NCBI GenBank assembly: GCA_023014485.1
Contig: JAJOZX010000877.1
Coordinates: 527,001-591,000, forward strand
Reading direction: 5' to 3'
Length of the DNA: 64,000 bases
Source of the DNA: Bathynomus jamesi
Taxonomy: Eukaryota; Arthropoda; Malacostraca; Isopoda; Cirolanidae
The position numbers and the translations under genes are program-made. The notes beneath the pieces are model-generated. The model made no database searches. It was not told the origin of the DNA and saw only the letters and a program-made list of their open reading frames with translations. Below, one piece after another: positions 1 through 10,789 of the stretch (position 1 is the stretch's first letter; each line of letters begins with the position of its first letter).

Positions 1-151
1 GAGAAAGTTTGAAACAAGGCAGGAAAAAGGTCATAAAACGCAAAGGTCAGAAAACCCTCGAAATACCCTCGACCATCGAAAGGAAAGAAATAAAAATAAA
101 TACATAAAGAATTTGTGTGGGTATTTCTTTTTACGCTAATTAAGGAATAGC

Positions 152-536
152 ATGGCTATGGGTTCAAATTCTCACTTAATCTGTAATTTGTGCAATTTGG
201 TAACAACGGAAAACTTGGCAATTAGATGTGATTTCTGTCAACGACTGAATGACTATCTGCATGAATTGGAATGATAGGGAAATAACTGTCTCGAACGCGA
301 AACACGTCGTAGGAATCAAATTTCTATATGGCGCATGTACACAGACCGTAAATTCTTTCGCAGTCTTTAAAGAAATGGAGATAGCAGACTCGAAAGTTAC
401 AAAAAATAATGAAATAATGGGGACACATGGGTCCGGAATGGTCCCAACGAAAAACCGAGTGGGTGAGAGAGAAGACGAAATAACAAATAACAGCATAATA
501 ACGAACATCAATTTAATAACGAATAACGGAATTTAA
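152..536 (+). pseudogene. ORF1 leader of retroposon A, zinc-ribbon-like
   Basis: The ATG at 152 opens a 40-codon frame with a CNLC ... CDFC pair (two CxxC knuckles 15 residues apart) near the N terminus. It stops at 272-274, but sense continues in the frame used by 249-536, which suggests a one-base shift near 270. The leader resembles the CxxC...CxxC start of the ORF1 at 51023-51493 in the other CR1 element. In LINEs such ORF1 proteins bind the element RNA. Two stop codons at 534-539 separate it from the CCCH frame that follows in the same phase. Function is inferred from position only. Confidence 0.5.
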
Positions 537-539
537 TAA

Positions 540-1457
540 CGGAAGGGAGACATAGATGAAAGAAAAGAAATAAATAAAAGTTGCGAAGTAGCCAAACGGT
601 CCAACGAGCGAAATGATAAAAAGATAACTAAAAACGTAGAAAATAAACAGCCAAAGAAAAATAATGATAATGCCAAAATTAAGAACTTTGAAAATAATAA
701 GAAAAGAAGTAGAAGCGTAGAAAATATTGTATGTAAATACTACGCGAAAGGGAACTGCAGATATCGGGATGAGCAATGCATATATGCACATCCCACATTA
801 TGCAACACGCATTACACAAGTGGATACTGCAAATTTGATAAGAAATGCAAGTTCCACGATCTTACGGTCTGCAACACTTATGCAAGATATGGGAGTTGCA
901 AATACGGAAAAAAATGCCGGTACCATCACCCTCAAAGGAACGCAACGAGTGAACAGAAAAAAACGAACATCAAAGAAGAGTGCCAATTTTTTAGACGCAG
1001 CCAACACATTTCAGCTGCTAAATACTATCCAGCAATTACAAAACGAGCTGACAAATACAGGAATCCGAGAGCCGGACAGAAGGTACGAACAAAGGCACTT
1101 CATGCGTTATCGGGACAACAGGTACCGACAAAGATAAAAAGAGGTAAATTATCGGAGGACCACAAGGCAACGAAACCGGCACCCCCATTAGAAAACAAAT
1201 CGGAACCACCTGTATGCGAAAACGAAAGAGAAAAAATAAAAATAATCCTAGCCAACATTCAGGGACTTAAATCAAACCATTCCACGAACAAAGTTTTATA
1301 CCTGAAAGGACTCATGCAAGAAGCCGGAGCAGACTTTACATGCTTCACGGAAACTCATCTAAAGGACTGCCAGGCTGTGAAAATTGTGAGTCCTGTATTG
1401 ACAAAAAAGAAATACAAATTGACAACTATAACATCCTCCGAGCCGACAGATCAGTGA
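540..1457 (+). pseudogene. CCCH zinc-finger protein continuous with endonuclease start (retroposon A)
   Basis: An open frame of 306 codons with no stop from 540 to 1454 (TGA 1455-1457); it lacks an obvious ATG at its start. Residues 60-135 hold three CCCH fingers: C-x7-C-x6-C-x3-H at about 732-788, then C-x8-C-x5-C-x2-H, then C-x8-C-x5-C with HH following (to about 929). A basic linker follows. From about 1233 the same frame reads into the endonuclease start (ILANIQGL, then CFTETHLKD at 1341-1367). CCCH fingers normally bind single-stranded RNA, so a template RNA-binding role for this ORF1 is a reasonable inference. The endonuclease continues in another frame after about 1375. Confidence 0.72.
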
Positions 1458-2010
1458 GACGTAAAGGAGGATGTGCTATTTACACACGAAAGGTACATAG
1501 CAGAAATGGCTATAAGTACCTCAAACAGCTACGTAGAATGTGTAGCAGCAAAAATTGAAAAATGAAATATGGTACTAATTGTAATGTATAGACCCCCAAA
1601 CAAGCCAACCTCAAAATTTTCAGATTCCATTACAGAGGTAAGAAACTTGGTAAAAGATTTACACTCTCCAACCCAAAATATTTTTCTCTGTGGTGATTTT
1701 AATTTCCCATTCATGAAATATAAAAGGATAGGAAAAAATATATGTATACACCAGGACAAGGGGGCACACAATGAGACCAGGAGCAGGTAAAAATGCTACT
1801 AGCTCTAGCTGATGAATTTATTTTAACGCAAGAAAAAACAACTGCCTAGATTTGGTATTCACAAACAACAGTAATCTAATTGATAATGTAGAAATATCCC
1901 AACTATGATATCGGACCAAAACATCATTGAAATAACAATTAATATAAAGGCAACAGGAAAGGAAAGAACACGCACAACGGAAAGAGGCAAATTCAAAATT
2001 TTTAATGTTC
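1340..2010 (+). pseudogene. APE-type endonuclease domain, broken (retroposon A)
   Basis: Continuation of the endonuclease through at least three frames. 1375-1500 encodes a GCENCESCIDKKE-like stretch also found in element B. 1569-1790 holds YRPP and CGDFNFPF, the substrate-binding and catalytic Asp/Asn block. About 1850-1875 gives LDLVFTNN, and 1908-1916 gives SDQ where active enzymes have SDH. APE-type endonucleases nick target DNA to prime reverse transcription. The frameshifts, the stop after TNN and the His-to-Gln change show that it is not active. Confidence 0.75.
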
Positions 2011-3046
2011 ACTCCAAAGCTATAAACTGGGAAGATGTGACATCCAGCATGGAAGTAATAGATTGGAAAACCATTTCCGAGGCGAAGACAACGGAGGAGA
2101 TGCTAATGACGTTAGAGGAGAAGACGTTAGAAATTGTGGAAAAACATGTCCCAAAGATACAACAAAGAGGAAAGAGAAGCAGGTTCGAGAGACAAAAGAG
2201 AGCATTGTTTTGAAAGAGAAAAAGAGTGACTGCAGAATTAAGTAATTGTAAAGATGACAACATCAAAAAAATATTAAATGATAAACTGCAAAGTATCGAT
2301 GTCGTCATACAGGAACTAATCGAGAAGCATACAGAAAAAGAAGACGACGACGCTACAGAAGCGATAAAGGCTAACTCAAAGTACTTCTATAATTTCGCAA
2401 AAAGAAAGTCGAAAACCCATACGACTATCGGACCTTTAAAAAATGAGAACAGTGCTTTATCTGATGATCTAACAGAAGTATCTGAAATATTAAGAGCTCA
2501 GTACGAATCATCTTTCAGTATCCCAAAAACTGACAAATTGCTATGCGATAGAAACGTGTTCTTTGAAGAAGAACCACAAGGGGAAAGTATAACGGATTTC
2601 GACTTTACGACGGATGATATTACACAAGCCACAGGGAAACTAAAAACACACTCAGCGGCAGGACCGGATAAATGGAATGCCACACTGATCACAAACTGCA
2701 AGAATGCAATCGCTGAGCCCCTATACTGGATATGGAGACGATCACTAGACACGGGAGAAATACCGGGCATCCTAAAGAGCGCAAACATAGTCCCAATATA
2801 TAAAGGAGGAGAACGATCTGAGGCCAAAAACTATAGGCCAGTGTCGCTTACATCTCATCTCACTAAAATATTTGAAAGAATAGTTAGACAGAAAATCTAT
2901 AACTTTTTGGAAACTCGGAAAAAATTCAATGATAACCAACACGGGTTTCGGTCAGGTAGATCATGTCTATCACAACTAATGGAACAATACAACAACATTA
3001 TTGATGCACTTGAAAGTAATGAAATTTATGATGTACTACTATACAC
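1905..3046 (+). pseudogene. Reverse transcriptase N-terminal half (retroposon A)
   Basis: One frame runs 1905-3046 with a single stop at 2211-2213. A basic linker (RSRFERQKRALF) leads to the thumb/fingers region. RT block motifs are clear: AGPDKWN, LKSANIVPIYKGG, NYRPVSLTSHLTKIFERIV and NQHGFRSGRSC. The frame is cut just before the first catalytic Asp motif (LLYTDFAKAF) by transposon #1; the missing part starts at 6461. It is typical of CR1/Jockey reverse transcriptases. Confidence 0.85.
3038..3046. repeat. Target-site duplication, left copy (9 bp)
   Basis: The sequence ACTATACAC occurs here and again at 6461-6469. Joining the flanks through one copy restores an unbroken reverse-transcriptase motif reading YTDFAKAF, which confirms a clean insertion. 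A size of 8 bp is also possible because the outermost base could match by chance. Confidence 0.85.
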
Positions 3047-3314
3047 TAGGCCTGTTCAAAAATCAACTTTTTCTTATTTTCATAGGTTTCTGTACATTTT
3101 CCCATGCTTTTTGACCTGAAAAAGCCGAAATTCACAACTATTTTAACCTAGGATGTTGTGAAGCATTGCCGCATGGAGCTTTAAATTTTCTGCCTTGAAA
3201 TCGGCCAAAGCGCCAATTCCGGGGTCCCTTGAATTATGTTTTGCACTTTAACTTTTGATCTAAACAAGATAGAGCAACAAATTAGGTATCAAATGAAAGA
3301 GCATAAAATTAATA

Positions 3315-3315
<1 letters not shown>

Positions 3316-3347
<32 letters not shown>

Positions 3348-3400
3348 ATAATTAATAATAATAATAATAATAATTAATAATAATAATAATAATAATTATC
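3316..3400. repeat. (AAT)n/(TTA)n microsatellite
   Basis: Runs of AATAATAAT with a few TTAAT interruptions, inside transposon #1 between its left terminal repeat and the transposase start. Confidence 0.95.
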
Positions 3401-3470
3401 TATCATTTTTCAGGAAACAACAGAAACTCAATCAGAATCTAGAAAACCATCTACAAGTTACAACTTCACA

Positions 3471-6010
3471 ATGGCATTAAGCAAGGAGCTGAGGGAGCTC
3501 CGTGGGCGCACAGTTGATATCTCAGAACCTCCACGTACTGTCCACAGGCAGGTGTCAACTGGGCCATCTACCAGATCTCTCACTGAAACTTTCCTGGTTG
3601 GATACCCTTCAGCTTTTATCAGTGGTTCCCAGCTTCCCACCAACAGACAGGCGTTCCAGTATTTCCTTAATCTTCAGAATTTACCGGAAAATGCAGGGAG
3701 GCCCATGGTTCAAGACCTTGCATATGAAACAGTTGAATCTATCATCCCATTCTGGCAGATGGCTAGGATCAAGACAATGACCAAGTACAACGCAATGAAG
3801 CTCTTCATGAAACTACATGAGAAACATCGTGCTCTGGTGAAAAGCAAAGGAAGAGCAAGTAACCCTGGAGGAAAAAGAGGAGCATTTGTGCTGGAATTAG
3901 ACAGCCTGTTCGATATAGGAGCTCCAGATGCAATCCAGGAAATACAGAACAACAGACTGTTATCCAGAGAGAAGAAAGATGAGGATATCAGGTTCTACGA
4001 AGACCAAAAGACTGAGAGGAAAGGTCATATGTCTGGTCATGACAAGATTTTTGAGAGAAGATCCCTGCAGCAAGCAGCGAGGAATGAAAGACTGCAGCAT
4101 AGACAAGAACAAGGTAAAACTAATTACTTTGAACGTTACAAAAAGTTTATGTTTTACTCCATTGCGATATTTAGCATGTACTTAACAATTACTGTCTTAA
4201 CATGTTGTACTATTTTACAGCTGCAGCAGAACAAGAGGCAGTTGTTCATGTGGATGACATTACCTGGGGTGACTCAACTGACAACGACGCTAACACAGAG
4301 GACATGGATTACCATCAGCCTCGTCCTGGATGTTCTCACCATCAAGACACTGTGACTAGTGTGACTTTGACGTTTCCAAGGAAGGTCATGGAATGTGATG
4401 TCATCTGCAATACAGCTGATCGTCTTGGTTTATCAGACAATCAAGTTACTGCCATGGTTTCTTCCACCTTGAAAGCTGGAGGGGCTGATCTGGATAACTT
4501 CGTCATCTCCACCTCAACAACACGTCGCAACAGAATGCTGTCCAGGTATAATATCAGCCAGAGTCACATGTCCAAGTTTTGTGAAAAACCCCCACAGTAC
4601 GCTGCCTTACACTGGGATGGAAAGTTGCTCAAAGATGTCTTGGGCAGTGAACCTGGAAGTACCTCAGAGACTTTAGCTGTGCTAGTGTCTGGTCCACCTT
4701 CATACACTGAAGGAAAGTTATTGGGAGTACCTGTCATCGACAATTCTTCTGGCACAGCTCAGGCTGAGGCTTCAATGGATTTACTGGAGAAATGGGAACT
4801 TACGGATAATGTTACTGCCCTTGTTTTTGACACTACATCCAGTAACAGTGGAGTTCACAGAAGAGCTGCCAAACTGCTAGAGAAAATGCTGAACAAAAAG
4901 GTGTTTTATCTGGCCTGTCGACATCACATCCTGGAAATCCTAGTAGGAGCAGTTTGGGAGAAGCTGTTTGGGAAGGTGAAGGGGCCAGATAATCCCTGGT
5001 TTGAGCATCTGAAGGATGTTTGGACGGACTTGTCCAAGGAAAACCCAAAGATGCTGGCTATCAACAGCAAATGGCTGAAGGAAAAGAAGAAGAACAGTGA
5101 AGAAATACTCCAAGACATTCTAACAGCAGAAAGGCTTCCAAGAGTCGACTACAGGGAAATGGCTGAACTGACAGTCATTGTTCTTGGAGGATCGCCTCCT
5201 CGAGGTATTCACTGGAGTCGACCAGGCGCCATTCATCAGGCCAGATGGATGGCCAGAAACCTGTACTCCATGAAAATGCTGATGTTTGCAGATCAACTTG
5301 AGTACGACGAAGACACTGTATCAAAGCTGGAAAGACTCAACACCTTCCTTGCGCTGTTCTACACTCGTGTATGGATGATGTCAATGTCTGCTGCAGATGC
5401 TCCCGTGAATGATCTAAGTCTAATCCAGGACATGTTGAAGTACAAGAAAACTGACCCAGAGCTTGCTGATGCAGTACTTAATAAGATGGAAAACCACAAA
5501 TGGTACCTGACGCAGGAAGTCGTGCCATTTGCCCTGTTCAGCAGTAGATTGAGTGACACATTGAAGCACGACGACACATTGAAGCACGACATTGCTGCCC
5601 AGTTACATGCCACTGAGAAGCCAGACAGCTTCAGAACAGGAAAGCCTCTATTCCAGAGAGTCACAGCTAAGACCAACCTGGTTGATCTCATTGGCCCAGA
5701 ATCACATTTCCTGCTGGACACACTGAACATTGGATCCGACTGGCTTCTGGAACCTGTCACGTCTTGGCCACAGAATGAGGACTACAGAAAAGCGTTGGAC
5801 TATGTTAAGAATCTGAAAGCGGTGAATGACATTGCTGAACGTGGTGTCAAGATGATGAGCGACTTTGCAAAGGTCATAACAACAGATGCCAAGCAAAGGG
5901 ACTATCTCCTTCAAGCTGTGGAGTTCAACGACGCCGCTTTGACAGCTTCAAGAAACAAACTCTCAACAACTGACTGTGTAAATGTCATTATGAAATTAAT
6001 CATCATGTAA
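3471..6010 (+). CDS. Transposase of element #1 (two exons, about 810 aa, intact)
   Basis: Exon 1 is 3471-4113 and exon 2 is 4221-6010. The intron 4114-4220 has GT...TTTTACAG ends, and the codon split across it restores an Ala-rich reading (RQEQ-AAAEQEA), so the splice is well supported. The ATG at 3471 is the first in frame after the AT-rich leader. The N-terminal third resembles the matching region of copies #2-#4 but lacks their Cys cluster. Catalytic-type motifs are HWDGKLLKD (first Asp), LVFDTTSSNSG (second Asp), CRHHILE (a C-x2-H insert) and NDIAERGVK near the C terminus (candidate Glu). No stop or frameshift is seen. The protein presumably cuts and re-inserts the element in the nucleus. 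A divergent hAT- or P-like DDE enzyme is the nearest comparison, as inference. Confidence 0.85.
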
Positions 6011-6460
6011 TGCTTTCACTTCTTGATCGATTAGACTTGTGACAAAATGTTAATCTCAAATTTGTATCATGAATAAGGCGCCTTGTCTGCCTTGAGTGTG
6101 AGAAAACGAATTTTGTGATATTTCTGAAATCTTTGTATGTACCAATGTGCCATTTCTTGTTCCAAGACTATCATAATTGTATAAGTTAGAAAGAGGATTA
6201 AAAACACTTTAATTTGGTGCCTATTTTGTTGCTCTATCTTGTTTAGATAAAAAGTTATAGTGCAAAACATGATTCAAGGGACCCCGGAACTGGTGCTTTT
6301 GGCCGATTTCAAGGCAGAAAACTTAAAGCTCCATGCGGCAATGCTTCCCAACAACCTAGGTCAAAATGGTTGTGATTTTCGGCCTTTTCAGGTCAAAAAG
6401 CATGGGAAAAAGTACAGAAACCTATGAAAATAAGAAAAAGTTGATTTTTGAACAGGGCTA

Positions 6461-7648
6461 ACTATACACAGACTTTGCTAAAGCGTTCGACAAGTGTGAC
6501 CATGGAATCATAATACATAAACTGAAATATATGGGAATAACAGGAAAAGTAGGGAAATGGATATATAATTTCCTTAGTGAGTATCTTCATCAGAATCAGA
6601 GGTCCTCAGCTCAGTACCACAAGGAACAGTATTAGCTCCGACATAGATGAGGACGTTACCAGAGACAGCACAGTAACATCCTTTGTGGATGACACAAAGA
6701 TCAGTAGAAAAATAAGAAACCCAGAAAATATAGGATCTCTACAAACCGACATAAACAGAATCTACAAGTGGAGGGAAGACAACAATATGAAGTTTAACAC
6801 CGAGAAATTTCAGCTATTACAGTACGGAAAAAGAGAAGACCTAAAATCCATGGAATATTATACCCAACCAAATGGACAGGAAATTCAAAGAAATTCCAGA
6901 GTAAAAGATTTAGGGGTTGTAATGACAGATGATGCGAAATTTGAAACACAAAATAAGATAACAGCAAAGAGAATAACGGGACAGATATTGAGAACCTTTA
7001 AACGAAGGGATAGGAATGTAATGATTCCTCTACTGAAAACCCTGATCATACCCAAATTGGAATACTCCTCGGTCCTAACGTCCCCATATAAAAAAAGAAG
7101 ACATTAGACAGCTGGAAGGGATCCAGAGAAGATTCACAGCCAAGATCAATGGGTGCAAAGACCTAAATTACTGGGAAAGGTACGCGAACTAGACTTATAT
7201 TCACTGGAAAGGAGAAGAGAGCGATACACCATCATTTACATTTGGAAAATAATGGAGAAACTAGTCCCTAATCTTACTCTGAACCCTATAACTCCCCAAA
7301 CAACGTGGAAGGTAGAAACGGTAGACTGTGTCGTATTCCCAAATTGAAGGCGACACAGGAAACATCCTTAACCCTGAAAGAAAATAGTTTTGTAGTGAGA
7401 GGACCAAAACTGTTTAATCAGTTGCCCAAAGACCTAAGAAACACGAAGGGAGTTGCAGTGGACATCTTCAAAAGAAGACTAGACGCCTGGCTCAGAACAA
7501 TCCCCGATGAGCCGAGCGTACCTGTCTATGTGAGGTGGAGAGCACAAGGAACGAACTCACTACTTCACCAGGCCAACTCGAGAGGAGGGGCGACACGCTT
7601 GACCTTCGCGAAATGAGGAATCATCGCGCGAGACCTTTGTAAGGTAAG

Positions 7649-7650
<2 letters not shown>
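6461..7650 (+). mobile_element. Retroposon A, 3' part after the insertion
   Basis: Resumes with the duplicated ACTATACAC and the reverse-transcriptase motif YTDFAKAF. The rest of the RT palm (6577-7107), the thumb and the C-terminal tail (7305-7616) follow in three frames. The 3' UTR is short (7617-7650) and the element ends at a (TA)n run, as does element B. A deletion removes sequence between the PQGT block (about 6610-6630) and the catalytic VDD block. Confidence 0.85.
6466..7616 (+). pseudogene. Reverse transcriptase C-terminal half (retroposon A)
   Basis: Shows YTDFAKAFDKCDHG (motif A), SVPQGTVLAP (motif B, in another frame) and TSFVDDTKIS (motif C; the usual FADD is FVDD here). Then come INRIYKWREDNNMKFN, LGVVMTDDAKF and the LEYSSVLTSPY region. 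The last part (7305-7616) has the CR1/Jockey C-terminal signature LFNQLPKDLRN ... DIFKRRLDAWL. Frames change near 6575, 7107 and 7340. Confidence 0.82.

Positions 7651-7679
<29 letters not shown>
7649..7679. repeat. (TA)n microsatellite between two retroposons
   Basis: About 30 bp of TA/TG-TA repeats lying exactly between the 3' end of retroposon A and the 5'-truncated start of retroposon B. Confidence 0.95.
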
Positions 7680-7694
7680 AATATAATGTTGATA

Positions 7695-8480
7695 ATTACC
7701 TAGGAAAACCGAGCAAGAAGATTAGAAACCCTATAAATTTATCATACACAAATATGGAATGTCTCTATACTGATCATGCAAACTGCAAATTACAGTACTT
7801 GCAAAATTTAGCTCTGGAAACAAACGTAGATATCATATGCATAACAAAAACACACTTATAAAAATGCGAAAAAGGCTGTGAAAACTGCATCCAGGATACT
7901 GAAATAGCAATACTGGACTACAACATACACAGATCAGAAGAGAGTTCCTAGGCAAGGTGGAGTGTGTTGCATCTACGTGAAGATCATATACTGTACACAT
8001 GTGAGGTGAAGGTAAGCAAATCAAACAGCACAGTCGAAATTATTATTTTTGAGGTAAAGAACTTAACGTAACCACTGTGAACGTCTACAGACCACTGAGC
8101 ACAACAAGTGAATTCCAATACGCTTCAATTGAAATAAAAAACACATTACAATTATTTGAAACTCTAGCACCAAATATTTTAATTGGTGGGGATTTTAATT
8201 TTCCATTCATAATATGGAAGAAAAATGACAAAATTATATATGTTGAGAAGTTTCATGGTAACATTACAAAAGATGATAGAACTCAGGCAATAATACTATT
8301 AGATATTATGGAACATTGTGCACTTACACAGGAAATCTGTGAAGCCACTAGAAAAGAGAACATTTTGGATTTAATTTTGACAAATAACAATGAGATAATA
8401 ATAAATAAAAGGTAACGCACAGAAGTTTCTCCGAACATGATCTAATCAATATGCAATTAAAGTCAACAATCAGAGGTCCA
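7695..8480 (+). pseudogene. Endonuclease domain of retroposon B, broken
   Basis: 7695-7861 reads to CITKTHL, followed by a stop. 8077-8415 carries NVYRPLS, LIGGDFNFPF and ILDLILTNNNE. FSEHDLI at about 8430-8450 is the SDH-like block. The same order of blocks as in A identifies an APE endonuclease. At least four lesions break the frame. Confidence 0.75.
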
Positions 8481-8588
8481 AAAACGAATCGCAGAGAGTA
8501 AGAAGGAATATTTGAAGGCTTAAATATAAATTCAAAGAAAGTAGATTGGGGAGGTGTAAATGAAGATTTAAAGAAAACAAATCGGGAA

Positions 8589-10501
8589 TTGGTACTTCAC
8601 GAGAAGACTCCAGAAAAAATACTCTGTATAATAGAAAATGAAACTAAACGTTTATTGCTGAAACATGTTGCGAAAAGAGAGAGAAGAAAACGTAGCAAGC
8701 TCGAGAGAAAAATCAGAACACTATTTAAGCAACGAAAACAAACCGCAAAAAATCTAACTGCTTCAGGAACAATTAAACTGTGTTTAGCACCTCAAGTCCG
8801 AGAAGAAAGTAGAAAATCCAGATGGATTTTGTACATTGATACAAATCAGCTAGGAACAAGTTCGGGCACAAATCTATTAATAAACTTATGGTTCTCGGCA
8901 GGAGATGTAATTAGGGTTCTATTATAAATGCGAGAAAATTCTGCACCACAGCCAGACACATAGAGTGCCACGTTTCTGAAGAAATGTAAAGAGAGTATTG
9001 CCAGGCCACTATACTTACTATGGAGAAAATCACTCGACAGAGAATAAATTCTACGTCCATTAAAGAACGCGAACATTGCCCCCTTAATTAAAGGAGGTAA
9101 CAGAGCAATGCCTCAGAATTATCGGCCAGTAGCTCTCACCTCCCACCTTATACGTAAAGTGCTTTGAAAGTATAATTAGAGGCAAAACTACTTACACGTA
9201 AAAGAAAAGAATTTATACAATCCAAACCAACATGGCTTCAGTGTTGGAGGATCATACCTATCACAGCTATTAGACCACCAGGAGAAAATATTGGAAACAT
9301 TGTGTCGAGGACAAAGCATACAGTAGATGTAATATATACTGACTTTGCTAAAGCCTTCAATAAATGTGACTATGGAATTATAGCTCCCACATTTAAGAGT
9401 ACAAGAATTACTGGAAAGTTGGGAGGCTGGATATTTAATTTTCTAACTCAAAAACAGAAATACTGTAGCGGTAGTAAATGTAAGTTAAATCTGAAGTCTC
9501 GAAAGTAATGAGCTCTGTCCCACAAGTACAGTATTAGCTCCTTTGCTATTCATAATCATGATTGCAGATATTGATGCAGATATTAATGACAGATGTATCA
9601 TGTTTCGCAGATGACACAAAGATATGCAAGGAAATATCAAACGAAAGTGACGTAGAAAAATTACAAAATGACATTGGAACATTATTGAAGTGGGCAGAAG
9701 ACAACAATATGAAGTTCAACGAAAAAAAATTCCAACTTCTAAGATGTGGTAATAAGAAGGTGATACAGAATAAAGGGTACAAAACTCTGCAAGCCAAACA
9801 GATAACATTAAACTCAGAAGTCAGGGATCTTGGAGTAATAATGTCGTCGGATGCAGAACTCAAAGAGCACTATAACATTAAAATTACAACAGCTAGAAAA
9901 ATAATGGGAATCATCTGAGTGAGCTTCCATAGAAGAAAAGAAAACGTCATGCTAAAGTTATGGAAGAGTCTAGTCCTACTAATAATTGAGTATTGTTCAG
10001 TACTCACAAACCCACACAGAAAACGAGACATTGCGAAAAGTGAAGACTGTTGGTCTCGACTACAATCCCTAAACCTCTACTGTCTGGAGAGAAAATGCGA
10101 GCGGTACACAATAATATACAAATGGAAAATCTCGAGGGCTCTGTCCCTAATCTTAGAAACAAAATAGATACACAATGAAATGAGAGAAGAACCAGATTTT
10201 GTACTGTCCCAGCTGCGATGGGACAGGGGGGACCATAAAAATGATGGAAAATACCCCCAGAATACGAGGCCCAAAACATTTTAATTTCTTTACCAAAGAA
10301 CTCAGGAACCTCCAGCACCCCATCCTGAATAATTTCAAGAACCATCTGGCCAGGTTCCTGTGCAAATTCCCTGGCCAGCCATGCGTGGCCGGCTACGAGG
10401 GCAGGAGGAGATCGGAAAGCAATTCCTCCTCTACCAAATCCTGCAAAAGAGGCGGGATCCTGCAGAGGGGTCGACTTGAACTGTCGTTCAAACCTTCATA
10501 A
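8589..10501 (+). pseudogene. Reverse transcriptase of retroposon B, broken
   Basis: The linker with RSKLERKIRTLFKQR (8589-8780) is followed by degraded fingers blocks (NYRPVALTSHLI near 9115-9150, NQHGFSVGGS near 9228-9250). Then come IYTDFAKAFNKCDYG (9336-9380), CFADDTKICKE with an intact FADD (9600-9632), NNMKFNEKKFQLL and LGVIMSSDAEL. The C-terminal LFN-type tail (GPKHFNFFTKELRN, 10199-10501) completes it. Many frameshifts are present. Confidence 0.8.
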
Positions 10502-10564
10502 AGTACCATAAAGTAAGTACAGTATATACATATGTGTGAGTGTATCCGCGATAGAGTTACTGAC

Positions 10565-10582
10565 AACTCATATATATATATA
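10565..10582. repeat. (TA)n at 3' end of retroposon B
   Basis: A short TA run followed by CACACTGTG marks the retroposon/mariner boundary. Confidence 0.85.
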
Positions 10583-10789
10583 CACACTGTGTATGTACCA
10601 GGTGTCCCAAAAAATGCCCCCATTTCTAAATAAATGTTCAAAGCTAAAAAAAGGGGATTTAGAAACAAAGACAAACGCAACAGGTACCCAAAACATAAGA
10701 TTTTAGTAACCGTAATTAAACATGTTCATTGCAATCGCCAGTTTTTTCTAACACAATATTCAACCTTACACAAACGTTTTATATAATTT

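Larger units (their letters stand above)
1..3046 (+). mobile_element. Non-LTR retrotransposon A (CR1/Jockey group), 5' part
   Basis: Left part of a non-LTR (LINE) retroposon whose right part resumes at 6461. In order it shows a zinc-ribbon-like leader (152-274), a lysine/asparagine-rich region, three CCCH zinc fingers (720-940), an APE-type endonuclease (about 1230-2000, with TETH and GDFN motifs) and the first half of a reverse transcriptase (2226-3046). Reading frame shifts near 270, 1375, 1560 and 1800 and several stops show that it is dead. The interruption at 3047 is an inserted DNA transposon, not a deletion. The 5' end may lie left of the window. The family assignment rests on motif order and on similarity to element B; the clade below CR1/Jockey is not resolved. 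Confidence 0.85.
3047..6460 (+). mobile_element. DNA transposon #1, unclassified family, apparently complete
   Basis: A 3414-bp element inserted in retroposon A. The termini are inverted repeats of roughly 245 bp: left starts TAGGCCTGTTCAAAAATCAA, right (reverse complement) starts TAGCCCTGTTCAAAAATCAA, with divergence only inside. It is flanked by ACTATACAC duplications. It encodes one spliced transposase (3471-6010). It is related by protein motifs to the elements at 28663-32101, 34718-37830 and 56432-59142. The 8- to 9-bp duplication is compatible with hAT/P/MULE-type chemistry, but I cannot assign a named superfamily. Confidence 0.88.
7680..10570 (+). mobile_element. Non-LTR retroposon B, 5'-truncated relative of A
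   Basis: Starts inside the endonuclease (SYTNMECLYTDHANCKLQ...ITKTHL), so ORF1 is missing, as expected from incomplete target-primed reverse transcription. It continues through YRPL/GGDFNFPF, SEHD, the RT blocks and the C-terminal tail to a (TA)n end at 10565-10582. It is more decayed than A. The two share the GCENC motif and the RT block order, so they belong to the same or sister families. Confidence 0.83.

Noticed and set aside
5359..5760. 133-codon minus-strand frame opposite the transposase of element #1
   Set aside because: It shadows the real coding strand; no recognisable motif, and the plus frame is well supported.
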